DNA of 64,000 nucleotides from an uncultured Rhodospirillaceae bacterium (GTDB lineage: Bacteria; Pseudomonadota; Alphaproteobacteria; Rhodospirillales; UBA2165): NCBI GenBank assembly GCA_913020445.1, contig CAJWAR010000007.1, positions 41,058 to 105,057 on the forward strand, given 5' to 3'. How positions within the stretch are numbered: the first letter of the stretch is position 1; every line of letters begins with the position of its first letter. The translations under genes were made by a program, and so were the position numbers. Below, piece after piece: positions 35,203 to 45,041 of this stretch. Under the pieces are notes generated by a model, which did not search any database, had not been told where the DNA came from, and worked only from the letters and a program-made list of their open reading frames with translations.

Positions 35203-37476
35203 TTAGAACCTCGTTCCGAAGTTTAATCTAAATAGCTCGGTCTGATCAAAGCTCTCTTTAGCGATTGGAAAGCCAAAGTCCATATTGATCGGACCAAACG
35301 GCGACACCCAGCCTAAGCCGGCGCCGGCGGATGCTCTGATACTGCCGGTATCCTGGATGTTGGAATTTGACGGATTAACTTCACCGACACTACCAAAATC
35401 AGTAAATAGCCGGCCGGAAACGCCAAATTCAGTGGGCAATCCCAGAGGGAATGTCAATTGTACAGAACCATTGTACTTCCATTCACCGCCTAATGAATCT
35501 TCCGTTGTTTTATCACGCGGACCGACGCCTGCAGTTTGAAAACCGCGCAAAGTATTGCCGCCTAAGAAAAATCTGTCGGCAATCTCAACATCCTCACCGA
35601 GCCCTAAGATATGGCCGACACCTCCCGTTACGGCAACCACCCACTTATCGAAAATTTCATGATATTGTCCCGCATTTAAACGGTTGCGCAAATAGCGTAC
35701 ATTGCCGCCAAATCCGGCCAAATCATTGGTCAACTTGACAATATAACCATCGGTCGGAGTAATCCGGCTATCTCTTTTATCAAAGGTTAGCGTATGCCCA
35801 ACTTCAGACAAAAATCTATCTCCCGCCTGGGATTTAATGAGGCTTGATGCCGAACTATCGACATTTTCGATCGATGACGCTTCAATCGAATATCGCCAGT
35901 TCTGCCGTAAAAAAGGTGCAATAGGAAAACCAGCTCTTAAACCCAAACCGGTTTTCTTAAAATCATAAGATCGGGTATCCTGCAAATCCTGATTGGAATG
36001 ATAAATATCAAAACCTGCTGCGATATCACGATCCAAGAAATAGGGTTCTGTGAAGGAGATATTTGCGGTGCTTTTCTCGGCGGCGATGGAAAGACTAAAG
36101 CCAAGCTTCTGTCCCTTACCTAAAAGATTTGACTCATTAATACCAAGATCAAAAAGCGGTCCGTTATCTGTTGAATAACCAACGCCAAAACTCAGCGAAC
36201 CAGTAGATTTCTCCTCAACCTCAACCTTAACAATTGTTTTATCAGTCGAGGTTCCTGGTAGGCGTTCGATTTCAACTTTATCAAAAAAGTTCAAATCTCT
36301 GATGCGTTGGCGGGAACGTCTTAACTTGGCGGCATTAAAAGCATCACCTTCAACAACTTGAAATTCCCGCCGGATAACTTTATCGATCGTTCGAATATTG
36401 CCGGAAATATCAATCCGCTCAACAAACACGCGCGGACCTTCTCTCACATCAAAAGTCAAATTGACAATTTTATCTTTACGATTGCGGTTAACACGCGGTC
36501 TAACTTCAACGAACGCGTATCCTAAATTGCCAACCGCATCGGTAATTTTATCAATCGCGTCATCGACTTTAGTGTTGTCGTACTGATCGCCTTTTTTGAA
36601 CTCGATCAACGCACGGAGTGTCTTCGCATCGAGGCCACGCAGACCGGCAGCAACATCAATATTACCAAATTTGTAGCGCTGACCTTCATTTACGCTGAAA
36701 GTGATAAAAAAAGCTTTGCCGTCTGGCGTTAATTCCGCAACAGCTGATTCAACTCTGAAATCGGCAAAACCTTCGGCCAAATAATGGCGGCGCAATAATT
36801 CGCGATCTAAAGTTAAACGATCAGGATCGTAAGTGTCATCGGAGGATAAGAAACGATACCAAATGGATTCTTTAGTCCGTATAACTTCCCGCAGATCGGA
36901 GTCGCTTTCAAATTTATTGCCGACAAATCTGATCCGCTCGACCGTCGTCAACGGCCCTTCTTCAATTTCAAAAACCAAATCCGCGCGGTTTTGAGGAAGT
37001 TGAATAATTTTAGGCACCACAGTAGCTGCAAAACGTCCATTAACCCGGTAAACATCCATTATCCGTTTAACATCGGCCTGAACTTTAGTACGGGTGAATA
37101 CAACACGCGGACGCAGGACGACTTCTTTTCGCAACATGTCGTCTTCGATGCGTTTGTTGCCTTCGAAGGCTATTCGGTTAATCACCGGATTCTCGACAAC
37201 TTTGATAACAATAGCCCTACCCTCGCGGGTAATCGCAACATCGGCAAATAAACCGGTCGCAAATAGGCTTTTCAATGATTGATTGATCCGACGCTCGTCA
37301 AATCTGTCGCCCTCCTGCAGCAGGAGGTATGATCGCACAGTACTTTGCTCGATCCGGTGCGTACCTTGAACGACGATTTCTTCGACGATGTTGGATTTTT
37401 GCGCTTGGGCCCCGAATGGCAAAGCAACAGCCACGCTAATGGCTGCGCACAACGCAAACATTCTAATCCAGTACAA
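35203..37476 (-). CDS. bamA: Outer membrane protein assembly factor BamA
   Basis: Core of the Bam complex that inserts beta-barrel proteins in the outer membrane. About 757 residues: a signal peptide ending GAQAQ, five POTRA domains (the first IVVQGTHRIEQSTVRSYL), and the Omp85 barrel (from about residue 400) with the VRGF-like LRGFQTAGVGPRD segment and a C-terminal FRLNFGTRF ending in Phe. I chose the TTG at 37476 because AGGGAG lies 7 bp upstream; an ATG at 37461 is the alternative, and the longer frame up to 37554 would bury the signal peptide. The gene lies between rseP and skp, as in many proteobacteria. Confidence 0.95.
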   Translation of the reverse strand: MYWIRMFALCAAISVAVALPFGAQAQKSNIVEEIVVQGTHRIEQSTVRSYLLLQEGDRFDERRINQSLKSLFATGLFADVAITREGRAIVIKVVENPVINRIAFEGNKRIEDDMLRKEVVLRPRVVFTRTKVQADVKRIMDVYRVNGRFAATVVPKIIQLPQNRADLVFEIEEGPLTTVERIRFVGNKFESDSDLREVIRTKESIWYRFLSSDDTYDPDRLTLDRELLRRHYLAEGFADFRVESAVAELTPDGKAFFITFSVNEGQRYKFGNIDVAAGLRGLDAKTLRALIEFKKGDQYDNTKVDDAIDKITDAVGNLGYAFVEVRPRVNRNRKDKIVNLTFDVREGPRVFVERIDISGNIRTIDKVIRREFQVVEGDAFNAAKLRRSRQRIRDLNFFDKVEIERLPGTSTDKTIVKVEVEEKSTGSLSFGVGYSTDNGPLFDLGINESNLLGKGQKLGFSLSIAAEKSTANISFTEPYFLDRDIAAGFDIYHSNQDLQDTRSYDFKKTGLGLRAGFPIAPFLRQNWRYSIEASSIENVDSSASSLIKSQAGDRFLSEVGHTLTFDKRDSRITPTDGYIVKLTNDLAGFGGNVRYLRNRLNAGQYHEIFDKWVVAVTGGVGHILGLGEDVEIADRFFLGGNTLRGFQTAGVGPRDKTTEDSLGGEWKYNGSVQLTFPLGLPTEFGVSGRLFTDFGSVGEVNPSNSNIQDTGSIRASAGAGLGWVSPFGPINMDFGFPIAKESFDQTELFRLNFGTRF

Positions 37477-37558
37477 GTAGCAACTCCCTAAATGATAGTT
37501 ATCGAGTTTTATACGATTCTTACGGAAATTCCAAATGAATCCTAAAAGATTCAATGAC

Positions 37559-38764
37559 TTATGTCAAAAGTCCCGATAAGTAAGTTGGTATTCCCATAAT
37601 CCACTCGAAAAATTTTAAATGCACAAGATCATTCCACGTCACAAACAAAAATAAGGCAATAACGAACGTTAACCCGAGCCGAAACCCATATTCTTGAGCT
37701 TTCGGCCCCAAAGGACGCCCGCGTATTGCCTCGATTGTATAGAACGCTAAATGACCACCGTCTAACAGCGGTATAGGGAAGAGGTTAATTAATCCTAAAT
37801 TTACCGAAAGAATGGCCAAAAAGGACACAAAGCTTGCGACCCCCAGCTCAGCGACCTGCCCCGAAATCTGTGCAATTCTAAGGATACCGCCCAATTCATC
37901 GGCAGATTGCCTGCCAACAAATATATCTTTGATGTATTCCAGTATTCGGACAGTAAATATGTAAGTTCGCTCAACCCCCATCCACAAAGCCATTGCCGGG
38001 TTTTGACGGGTATATTTCACTTCGCCCGGATGTGCAGAAACACCTAGCAATCCAATCTTAACTGGTTTTCCCGCCTTGTTTTTTCCGGTGCGAAAACCCG
38101 TTTTTAATTTTATGGTTAAATTTTTGCCGTCACGGATGATTCCTAAAACCAGGTTTTTTTCGGGATTAGCGCCAATTATTCTTTGTAAATCTACAAAGTA
38201 GGTAACATTACTGCCGTCTATATTGGTGATTTGATCACCCGATTTCAATCCGCCGGCATCCGCTGCGCTATTAGGTGATACGGCGCCAACCACGGCTAAG
38301 GGCTTATCTGAAACTTGTTCCGGTACGCCGAGCGTCATAAACAAGGCGGCAAAGGCTAACACGGCGAATATAAAATTAATAAAAGGTCCGGCGAAAACAA
38401 CGGCGGCGCGTTGCGACAATGATTTGTGATGGAAAGAAACGGCTTCTTCTTCCGGCGTCATCGGACGCTCTTTTTCGTCCTCGCCCTCACCTTCAAGTAT
38501 GGTTGCACTTTCGCCGAACATTTTGACATAACCACCAAGTGGAACAGCGCTTATTTTCCAACGCGTGCCGTGGCTATCGTCCCAGCCTTTAATTTCCGGT
38601 CCAAAGCCAATGGAAAACACTTCAATTTTCACGTTGCACCAGCGCGCAACGGCGTAATGACCAAGCTCGTGTACGAAAACCAATATGGTCAAGGCAACGA
38701 GAAAGGGAATGCCGATTTCCCAGATAAAACTAAGTTTTGCCAAAAAAAGGCTTAATATTTCCAT
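37559..38764 (-). CDS. rseP: Site-2 intramembrane zinc protease RseP
   Basis: Cleaves membrane-anchored regulators such as anti-sigma factors in the inner membrane. The 401-residue protein has the zinc motif HELGH (His32, Glu33, His36) in its first membrane segment, one PDZ domain (about 150-230, with NSAADAGGLKSGDQI), and the third zinc ligand motif NLFPIPLLDGGHLAF near the C-terminus. Only one PDZ domain is evident, whereas Escherichia coli RseP has two. It is part of the uppS-cdsA-dxr-rseP-bamA run. Confidence 0.96.
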   Translation of the reverse strand: MEILSLFLAKLSFIWEIGIPFLVALTILVFVHELGHYAVARWCNVKIEVFSIGFGPEIKGWDDSHGTRWKISAVPLGGYVKMFGESATILEGEGEDEKERPMTPEEEAVSFHHKSLSQRAAVVFAGPFINFIFAVLAFAALFMTLGVPEQVSDKPLAVVGAVSPNSAADAGGLKSGDQITNIDGSNVTYFVDLQRIIGANPEKNLVLGIIRDGKNLTIKLKTGFRTGKNKAGKPVKIGLLGVSAHPGEVKYTRQNPAMALWMGVERTYIFTVRILEYIKDIFVGRQSADELGGILRIAQISGQVAELGVASFVSFLAILSVNLGLINLFPIPLLDGGHLAFYTIEAIRGRPLGPKAQEYGFRLGLTFVIALFLFVTWNDLVHLKFFEWIMGIPTYLSGLLT

Positions 38765-38806
38765 TTTATATTCCGTTTAATTATCGATAAATCGCTCGAC
38801 AAATTC

Positions 38807-40009
38807 TTAATTCAGAGAACGAACCACTTCTTCGGCTAGTACTCGGGCCACCTCATCGCAGTGGGAAATTTCATCAAGCGTTTTAGGCTCGCTCTTCGGC
38901 GTCCTATTTAAAACCTCTTCCGTCACCCGCGTGATATCAAGAAAGCCAATTCTTTCTTCCAAAAAACACCTGACGGCGACTTCGTTAGCTGCATTTAATA
39001 TAGTAGGTAGCGAGCCGCCTGCTTTCAAGGTATCTCGCGCTATTGTTAGAGCCGGAAAACGTTTTAAATCCGGCGCTTCAAACGTAAGTTCGGCAATACT
39101 GGCAAGATTAAGCCGCCGGCCCGGTATTTCTAAGCGATTAGGCCACGCAAGCGCATACGAAATTGGCGTACGCATATCCGGCGTACCCAGTTGAGCCAAT
39201 ACCGATCCATCTTTATAGGTCACCATGCTGTGAATAACGGATTGTGGATGGACGAGAATCTCGATCTGATTTTCTTCTACTGGAAACAGATAATAGGCCT
39301 CAATTAGCTCCAACCCTTTATTCATCATGGTGGCAGAATCCACCGAGATTTTTGCCCCCATATCCCAATTGGGATGAGCGACTGCCTGGGCCGGTGTTAT
39401 GTTTTTCATTTCGCTTAATGAAGTGCTGCGAAAGGGCCCACCCGACGCAGTTAAAGTCAGGTGGTCAACATTTCCAGCTTGGTTAAAATCAAAGACTTGA
39501 AAAATTGCGTTGTGTTCAGAATCGATTGGTAAAAGGGTGGCGCCGCTACGGTCAATTTCATTGAGAAAAAAATCACCTGCACAAACCAGACATTCTTTAT
39601 TGGCGAGCGCAACGACGGTGCCTCTTTTTGCTGCTACTAAAGTGGGTGCCAGTCCGGCGACGCCGACGATACCAGCAATGACGATGTCAGATGGCTGGTC
39701 AGCTGCTTCTGCCATTGCCTCAGAGCCTGCGGCCACTTTGATATCAGTGTCGCTTAATCCTGCTTTGAGTTCGTCGTAAAGAGTTTCATCTCCAATCACC
39801 GCAAGATCCGGCGAAAATTCCCTCGCTTGCTGGATCAGCAGATCGACATTTTTATTGCCTGTAAGCGCAATTATATTAAATTTTTCGGCATTGTTCCGAA
39901 CCAGGTCCAAGGTATTACAGCCAATAGATCCCGTGGCGCCCAAAATGGATACGCAGCGATAATCGAGGTTATTTTCAGGCGTCGCGGAAGGTGAAACCTT
40001 CATTTCCAT
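38807..40009 (-). CDS. dxr: 1-deoxy-D-xylulose-5-phosphate reductoisomerase
   Basis: Makes 2-C-methyl-D-erythritol 4-phosphate, the committed step of the MEP isoprenoid pathway that supplies UppS. The 400-residue protein has the NADPH-binding motif SILGATGSIGCNTLDLV, ANKECLVCAG, the metal-binding PIDSEHNAIFQ (Asp, Glu), the flexible-loop TASGGPFR, and SVDSATMMNKGLE. Its start overlaps the cdsA stop by 10 bp. Confidence 0.98.
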   Translation of the reverse strand: MEMKVSPSATPENNLDYRCVSILGATGSIGCNTLDLVRNNAEKFNIIALTGNKNVDLLIQQAREFSPDLAVIGDETLYDELKAGLSDTDIKVAAGSEAMAEAADQPSDIVIAGIVGVAGLAPTLVAAKRGTVVALANKECLVCAGDFFLNEIDRSGATLLPIDSEHNAIFQVFDFNQAGNVDHLTLTASGGPFRSTSLSEMKNITPAQAVAHPNWDMGAKISVDSATMMNKGLELIEAYYLFPVEENQIEILVHPQSVIHSMVTYKDGSVLAQLGTPDMRTPISYALAWPNRLEIPGRRLNLASIAELTFEAPDLKRFPALTIARDTLKAGGSLPTILNAANEVAVRCFLEERIGFLDITRVTEEVLNRTPKSEPKTLDEISHCDEVARVLAEEVVRSLN

Positions 40010-40665
40010 GGAACTTCACCAATTTCATAGAACAGAACAATTAGCCCGGTTACGGGAGTGGCCAGGAGAATAGCATCTATTCTGTCTAAAACACCACCAT
40101 GACCGGGTATCAACGCGCCAGAATCCTTCACTTCAAATCTTCTTTTAACCCAAGATTCCAATAGATCACCAAACTGACCAATTATTGATAAACCTGCACA
40201 GGCAATGATTATTTCTGCAGTGGCAAAAGACGGTTCGGCATAAATGTTTAAAACCAAACCTGTTACGCAGGCAAAAATTAAACCGCCAAAAAATCCGGCC
40301 CAAGTTTTATTCGGACTTATAATTGGAGCCAGCTTCGGGCCACCAAATGTTCTGCCGGAAAAATAGGCGCCGATATCAGTGGCCCAAATTACGCTAAACA
40401 ACCAGATGATAATTTGCCGGCCTTGGCTATCAATGTCACGCAGCCAGATCAATATTACGCACGGCACTAAAATGTATAACAAGCCGACGATCAACCAAAC
40501 AATTTGTTGCGGCTGCGGTCCATTGCTTCCAATAAGCCGCAGCCATTCCCACGCCGCCAAAACACCAACGACACCGACCATGAGTTCAAAATATGGGAAG
40601 CCAAACCACAATGCAGCAAGAGCGAGCGGCGCCATGACTAAAGCTGAAATGATGCGGGTTATCAT
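40000..40665 (-). CDS. cdsA: Phosphatidate cytidylyltransferase
   Basis: Makes CDP-diacylglycerol, precursor of all phospholipids, in the inner membrane. The 221-residue protein is shorter than the 270-285 residues typical of CdsA but keeps the full family signature WVKRRFEVKDSGALIPGHGG followed by VLDRIDAI, and the SPNKTWAGF segment. Six or so membrane helices are visible. The shorter form probably lacks one or two N-terminal helices; an alternative upstream start was not seen because the frame opens near the uppS end. Confidence 0.92.
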   Translation of the reverse strand: MITRIISALVMAPLALAALWFGFPYFELMVGVVGVLAAWEWLRLIGSNGPQPQQIVWLIVGLLYILVPCVILIWLRDIDSQGRQIIIWLFSVIWATDIGAYFSGRTFGGPKLAPIISPNKTWAGFFGGLIFACVTGLVLNIYAEPSFATAEIIIACAGLSIIGQFGDLLESWVKRRFEVKDSGALIPGHGGVLDRIDAILLATPVTGLIVLFYEIGEVPWK

Positions 40666-40692
40666 GGATTAATAAAACCGGGCTACTAACAT

Positions 40693-41433
40693 TTAATCAG
40701 TTGCGCCAAACCGTCTTTCCCGACGGCCAAATTCTGAAATGGCGGAGACGAAATCTTCTTCCTTAAAATCCGGCCAAAGGATATCAAGAAAAATAAATTC
40801 AGCATAAGCCAACTGCCAGAGTAAAAAATTACTAATTCTTATTTCACCGCTGGTGCGAATGAGTAAATCAGGATCAGGAATACTGGATGTTTCGAGATAG
40901 TTCCCGAGTAATTTCTCATCAATTTGCTCCGGTGCAATTTCGCCGGCTACGGTTTTCTCAGCGATCACCTTTGCCGCATTGGCAATTTCTGTGCGCCCGC
41001 CATAACTAAGTGCGATTATTAGATCTAGACGCGTATTACCAGCCGTTCGTTTTTCACACTCCTCGATTAGATCAACGATGTCAGAACTCAAATCAGAACG
41101 CTCACCAATTACCCTTAATCGAACGCCATTACTAAGTAGCTCAGCAATTTCACTTCGGAGATACCGTCTCAGCAGCCCCATCAAATCACTAACTTCATCC
41201 GCCGGCCGTTTCCAATTTTCGGAGGAGAAACTGTAGAGCGTTAAATAACGCACACCATATTTGATCGCGCTTTCAATAGCAGCCCGCACTGAATCGGCGC
41301 CGCGCTGATGGCCGGCCAGCCGAGGCAGGCCACGCGCTTTAGCCCACCGCCCGTTGCCATCCATAATAATGGCAACATGTGTTGGCACGATTAAATCGCC
41401 GTAATTTGGGGTCGGTTCAGCTTTCATAGTCAC
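40693..41433 (-). CDS. uppS: Undecaprenyl diphosphate synthase (cis-prenyltransferase)
   Basis: Builds the C55 lipid carrier for peptidoglycan and O-antigen by adding isoprene units to farnesyl diphosphate. The 246-residue protein has the diphosphate/Mg-binding IIMDGNGRWAKARG, RLAGHQRGADS, LTLYSFSSENWKRP, and the C-terminal DLLIRTSGEIRISNFLLWQ and FKEEDF. It lies 22 bp after frr in the conserved frr-uppS-cdsA order. Confidence 0.98.
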   Translation of the reverse strand: MTMKAEPTPNYGDLIVPTHVAIIMDGNGRWAKARGLPRLAGHQRGADSVRAAIESAIKYGVRYLTLYSFSSENWKRPADEVSDLMGLLRRYLRSEIAELLSNGVRLRVIGERSDLSSDIVDLIEECEKRTAGNTRLDLIIALSYGGRTEIANAAKVIAEKTVAGEIAPEQIDEKLLGNYLETSSIPDPDLLIRTSGEIRISNFLLWQLAYAEFIFLDILWPDFKEEDFVSAISEFGRRERRFGATD

Positions 41434-41455
41434 GTATCATATACAATCTGGCCGG

Positions 41456-42016
41456 CTAGACCTGCATGATTTCCTGTTCTTTATTGTGAAACGCATCGTC
41501 AATTTTTTTGACGTATTCGTCCGTAAGTTCTTGGGTTTCAACATCATAGTCATGATGTGCATCTTTAGAAATTTCGCCGTCTTTTTCCGCTTTCTTGAGT
41601 TCATCCATGGCATGCCGGCGTACATTGCGGACAGCGATCCGCGTTTCTTCAGCATATTTACCGGCAATTTTAGCAATTTCCGCCCGCCGCTCCTCATTAA
41701 GCGCTGGTATGGGAATGCGCACTAATTGGCCATCAGACGCCGGGTTGAGACCAAGATCTGAATCACGAATTGCTTTCTCGACACTGGCAACCAGCCCTTT
41801 GTCCCAAACCTGCACCGTCAGCATGCGCGGTTCCGGAACTCCGACCGTACCAACCTGGTTCATCGGCATTTGCTGGCCATAAGCGTCGACAGTGATCGGG
41901 TCTAATAAGCTGGTCGCGGCCCGTCCGGTGCGTAATCCGCCAAATTCCCGGTGCAACACCTCCAAGGCGCCTTCCATACGTCGCTGGATATCTTTCTTTT
42001 GCACTTCGAAATCCAT
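41456..42016 (-). CDS. frr: Ribosome recycling factor
   Basis: Splits post-termination ribosomes together with EF-G. The 186-residue helical-bundle protein has [21 protein letters not shown] near residues 26-46 and [19 protein letters not shown] in the central part, both typical. The ATG follows immediately after the pyrH stop codon, so translation is coupled. Confidence 0.98.
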   Translation of the reverse strand: MDFEVQKKDIQRRMEGALEVLHREFGGLRTGRAATSLLDPITVDAYGQQMPMNQVGTVGVPEPRMLTVQVWDKGLVASVEKAIRDSDLGLNPASDGQLVRIPIPALNEERRAEIAKIAGKYAEETRIAVRNVRRHAMDELKKAEKDGEISKDAHHDYDVETQELTDEYVKKIDDAFHNKEQEIMQV

Positions 42017-42745
42017 TTATTCCTCCCCTTCGCCAATTACTGTCGACTTACCTTTGCCCGTCATAACATCGGCAAACGCACCTGTCGAATGAATTGAGAA
42101 AACAATAATAGGAATATTGTTTTCCCGGCATAACGAGATTGCCGATGCATCCATGACTTTCAGATCACGGGTTAAAACATCCCGGTAAGATAACCTATCG
42201 TACCGTTCGGCATCTACAACCAATTTTGGATCATCGCTATAAACACCGTCCACTTGAGTGCCTTTTAACAAAGCATCGCAATTCATCTCTGCGGCGCGTA
42301 ACGCAGCTGCAGTGTCAGTGGTAAAAAAAGGATTGCCGGTGCCGGCGGCAAAGATAACAACCCGGCCTTTTTCCATGTGTCGCATGGCGCGACGGCGAAT
42401 ATAGGGTTCACACACGGCGGTCATCGGGATTGCTGATAACACCCGCGTTGAAACATCCATTTTCTCAAGAACGGATTGCACGCCTAAGGCGTTCATAACT
42501 GTCGCCAACATGCCCATATGATCAGCGCTTGAGCGCTCTAGCCCTGATGCAACACCCTTAAGCCCACGAAAGATATTTCCGCCGCCAATGACAAGGCAGA
42601 CCTGAACCCCCATATCGCAAACGGATTTGACTTCATTGGCAATGCGCTCCATCGCCGCCGGCTCGAAGCCAAACTCCTGCTCGCCCATTAAGCCCTCACC
42701 GGACAGTTTTAATAAAACTCGCTTATAGATTGGGGATTTGGGCAT
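42017..42745 (-). CDS. pyrH: Uridylate kinase
   Basis: Phosphorylates UMP to UDP; a hexameric bacterial amino-acid-kinase-fold enzyme. With ATG 42745 the product has 242 residues and begins [20 protein letters not shown], the usual start; the frame extends 13 codons upstream, but AAAGGA lies upstream of this ATG. Conserved parts are [47 protein letters not shown] and [12 protein letters not shown]. It follows tsf and precedes frr, the common tsf-pyrH-frr order. Confidence 0.97.
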   Translation of the reverse strand: MPKSPIYKRVLLKLSGEGLMGEQEFGFEPAAMERIANEVKSVCDMGVQVCLVIGGGNIFRGLKGVASGLERSSADHMGMLATVMNALGVQSVLEKMDVSTRVLSAIPMTAVCEPYIRRRAMRHMEKGRVVIFAAGTGNPFFTTDTAAALRAAEMNCDALLKGTQVDGVYSDDPKLVVDAERYDRLSYRDVLTRDLKVMDASAISLCRENNIPIIVFSIHSTGAFADVMTGKGKSTVIGEGEE

Positions 42746-42872
42746 GAGGCACTGAATTCCTTTAACGTTTAATTTTTGGCACAACTATGGCCCGCTGTAA
42801 CGGTTGAATTGCAGCAGATCATACACCAGCAAAACGTGGCAAACTATGGCAGAAGTGTGAAAAGTTTTGGTT

Positions 42873-42900
42873 ACTCGGGAATTCACAAATATCCCCGAGT
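42873..42900 (-). other. Hairpin between tsf and pyrH
   Basis: A 7-bp stem ACTCGGG/CCCGAGT encloses a 14-base loop 18 bp after the tsf stop. No T-run follows on the minus strand, so it is not a clear terminator; it may be a partial terminator or a processing site that lowers readthrough from rpsB-tsf into pyrH. Confidence 0.4.
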
Positions 42901-42918
42901 TTCTCTTGAGTTTTAACC

Positions 42919-43845
42919 TTAAGAGCCACCAGCGACGGCTGCCACTTCGGCAGCAAAGTCTTCTTCTTCTTTTTCAACACCTTCACCGAGGGCGAATCGA
43001 ACAAAGCCTTTAATACTTACGGGCGCGCCAATTTCCTTAGCTGCCGCTTCAACTGCCTTTTCGACATTGTTGTCGGTGTCGATGACATAGGTTTGTTCCA
43101 GCAGGCAAATTTCCTCGTAATATTTACGCAGGCGGCCTTCGACCATTTTTTCAATAATTTCTTCAGGTTTACCAGAATCTCTGGCCTGTTCCATCAGAAT
43201 GTTTCTTTCGCGTTCAAGTTCGCCAGCGTCAACATCGTCGCGCGACAAGGCCAACGGGCTGGCAGCTGCGACATGCATGGCGAGTTGTTTACCTAAAGCA
43301 TCAAGCGCTGCCGCTTCGCCGGTTGATTCAAGCGCGACCAGAACACCGATTTTACCGAGGCCCGGTTTCATCGCATTGTGCATGTAGCTTGAAACCACGC
43401 CGTTTTCAACTTCCAAGACGGCACTACGGCGCAAATCCATGTTCTCACCGATGGTCGAAATAAGCTGAGTAAGGTGCTCGGCAACACTTTCTCCGTCAGA
43501 ATGCTTAGCGGCTTTTAAAGCTTCAACGTCGCCATCGCCTGCTAATGCAATCTGGGCCAAGGATGCGGCAAAATCCTGGAAGGTTTCGTTGCGCGCCACG
43601 AAATCGGTTTCGGCATTGAGTTCAACAACCGCACCTTTGGTGCCGTTCGTCGTCACGCCAACCAGCCCTTCCGAGGCAGCCCGGCCAGCTTTTTTAGCCG
43701 CCGCCGCAAGACCTTGCGAACGCAGCCAATCGACCGATGCTTCCAAATCGCCATCATTTTCAGTCAGCGCTTTTTTGCAATCCATCATGCCGGCGCCGGT
43801 TTTATCTCTCAGCTCTTTAACGAGAGCAGCAGTAATCTCTGCCAT
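42919..43845 (-). CDS. tsf: Elongation factor Ts
   Basis: Nucleotide exchange factor that recharges EF-Tu with GTP. The 308-residue protein has the N-terminal UBA-like domain with [36 protein letters not shown], and the core motif [14 protein letters not shown]. The dimer/core repeats follow in order ([30 protein letters not shown]). It follows rpsB by 47 bp, the standard pair. Confidence 0.98.
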   Translation of the reverse strand: MAEITAALVKELRDKTGAGMMDCKKALTENDGDLEASVDWLRSQGLAAAAKKAGRAASEGLVGVTTNGTKGAVVELNAETDFVARNETFQDFAASLAQIALAGDGDVEALKAAKHSDGESVAEHLTQLISTIGENMDLRRSAVLEVENGVVSSYMHNAMKPGLGKIGVLVALESTGEAAALDALGKQLAMHVAAASPLALSRDDVDAGELERERNILMEQARDSGKPEEIIEKMVEGRLRKYYEEICLLEQTYVIDTDNNVEKAVEAAAKEIGAPVSIKGFVRFALGEGVEKEEEDFAAEVAAVAGGS

Positions 43846-43892
43846 GGTATACCTCTATTTTAAAATCGTATCTCTATGGAGACCTTCAGCAA

Positions 43893-44807
43893 TTAAGATG
43901 CTGCCGGTTGCTCCGGTTTTTCCGCCGCCGCTTCAGGAGCAGCTTCTTCGGCTGGAGCATCCTCCGTTGGAGTTTCCTCTACAGGGGCTTCTTCTGCTTT
44001 AGCGTCGGGTGCAGCTTCTTCGGATGGCGCTTCCTCAGCTGGTGCTTCCGTTGGCAGTTCCTCGTCAGGCGCAACTTCTTGTTCGCCCAAATCACCACCG
44101 CTAGCCGCCATCTCAGTTTGAATACCCGACAAAACGGAGCCGGCAATCATCTCGCAATAGAAATTAATCGCCCGGATAGAATCATCATTGCCCGGGATGG
44201 GATAATCGATGCCTTTGGGATCGGAGTTACTATCAATAACGCCAACAACCGGAATGCCGAGTTTATTGGCTTCGGCAACTGCAATGCCTTCTTTGTTGGT
44301 ATCGATAACAAAGACGATATCCGGCAAACCGCCCATATCTTTGATGCCACCCAAAGAACGATCCAATTTGTCGCGTTCGCGAGTGAGTTTAAGCAACTCT
44401 TTTTTAGTTAGACCGGCAACTTCTTCGTTATCTTCGGCAAGCTGTTCTTCCAGCGTTTTCAAACGGCGGATAGAATTGGAAATGGTCTTCCAATTGGTCA
44501 TCATGCCGCCGAGCCAGCGGTGATTGACATAATATTGACCGCATCGCTTGGCCGCTTCAGAAATCGGCTCACTGGCCTGGCGCTTGGTGCCAACCCAAAG
44601 AACTCGACCGCCGCCAGCGACAATTTCGCCAACAGCCTGCATGGCGCGATACATCAGCGGCACGGTTTGTTGTAAATCTAAGATGTGAATGCCTTGGCGT
44701 GTACCAAAGATGTATTCGTCCATCTTTGGGTTCCAGCGGCGTGTTACGTGACCAAAATGAACACCAGATTCAAGCATCTGGCGCATGGTAAAAGTTGGCA
44801 AAGCCAT
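43893..44807 (-). CDS. rpsB: 30S ribosomal protein S2 with acidic C-terminal tail
   Basis: Small-subunit protein S2. Residues 1-232 are the normal S2 core, with [15 protein letters not shown] (15-29), LWVGTKRQA (70-78), [14 protein letters not shown] and [13 protein letters not shown]. Residues 233-304 are a low-complexity tail rich in Glu, Ala and Pro with repeated EEAP/AEEA units. Such extensions occur in some alphaproteobacterial S2 proteins; the function is unknown. The ATG is preceded by AAAGGAAAG. It is the first gene of the long minus-strand run. Confidence 0.98.
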   Translation of the reverse strand: MALPTFTMRQMLESGVHFGHVTRRWNPKMDEYIFGTRQGIHILDLQQTVPLMYRAMQAVGEIVAGGGRVLWVGTKRQASEPISEAAKRCGQYYVNHRWLGGMMTNWKTISNSIRRLKTLEEQLAEDNEEVAGLTKKELLKLTRERDKLDRSLGGIKDMGGLPDIVFVIDTNKEGIAVAEANKLGIPVVGVIDSNSDPKGIDYPIPGNDDSIRAINFYCEMIAGSVLSGIQTEMAASGGDLGEQEVAPDEELPTEAPAEEAPSEEAAPDAKAEEAPVEETPTEDAPAEEAAPEAAAEKPEQPAAS

Positions 44808-44929
44808 GTTTTCTTTCCTTTTCCGGTTAGACCTCCACGGACGCTATTTCGAACAATTCGAAACACCGGAGCGATACATCGACGAATTTGCGCCGCGACC
44901 GCTAAGCCCGTGTGTGGATTTAAGCGCGC

Positions 44930-44958
44930 GTTTTAGGCGTTTTACCCAGCGATTGCAA
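44930..44958 (-). promoter_or_regulatory. Possible rpsB-tsf promoter
   Basis: On the minus strand TTGCAA (44958-44953) and TAAAAC (44935-44930) are separated by 17 bp, each matching four of six consensus bases, leaving a leader of about 115 nt. The leader contains two TTCGAA palindromes at 44848-44853 and 44857-44862 that could pair; S2 leaders are often autoregulated, but I cannot show that here. Confidence 0.35.
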
Positions 44959-45041
44959 GAACAAAAGGCGAAAAACTTTCTCCTTTTTTGGGACGCCAAA
45001 ATGTGATTTGAGATTGTGTCCGGCCAATGCTTCAATAGCAG

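Noticed and set aside
37311..37327. Perfect hairpin CCTCCTGC-A-GCAGGAGG inside bamA
   Set aside because: It lies in conserved POTRA1 codons with no T-run; most simply a coincidence of codon choice.
43908..44411. 167-codon plus-strand frame opposite rpsB
   Set aside because: Its Phe/Arg-rich sequence is the complement of the repetitive Ala/Glu codons in the S2 tail, not a gene.
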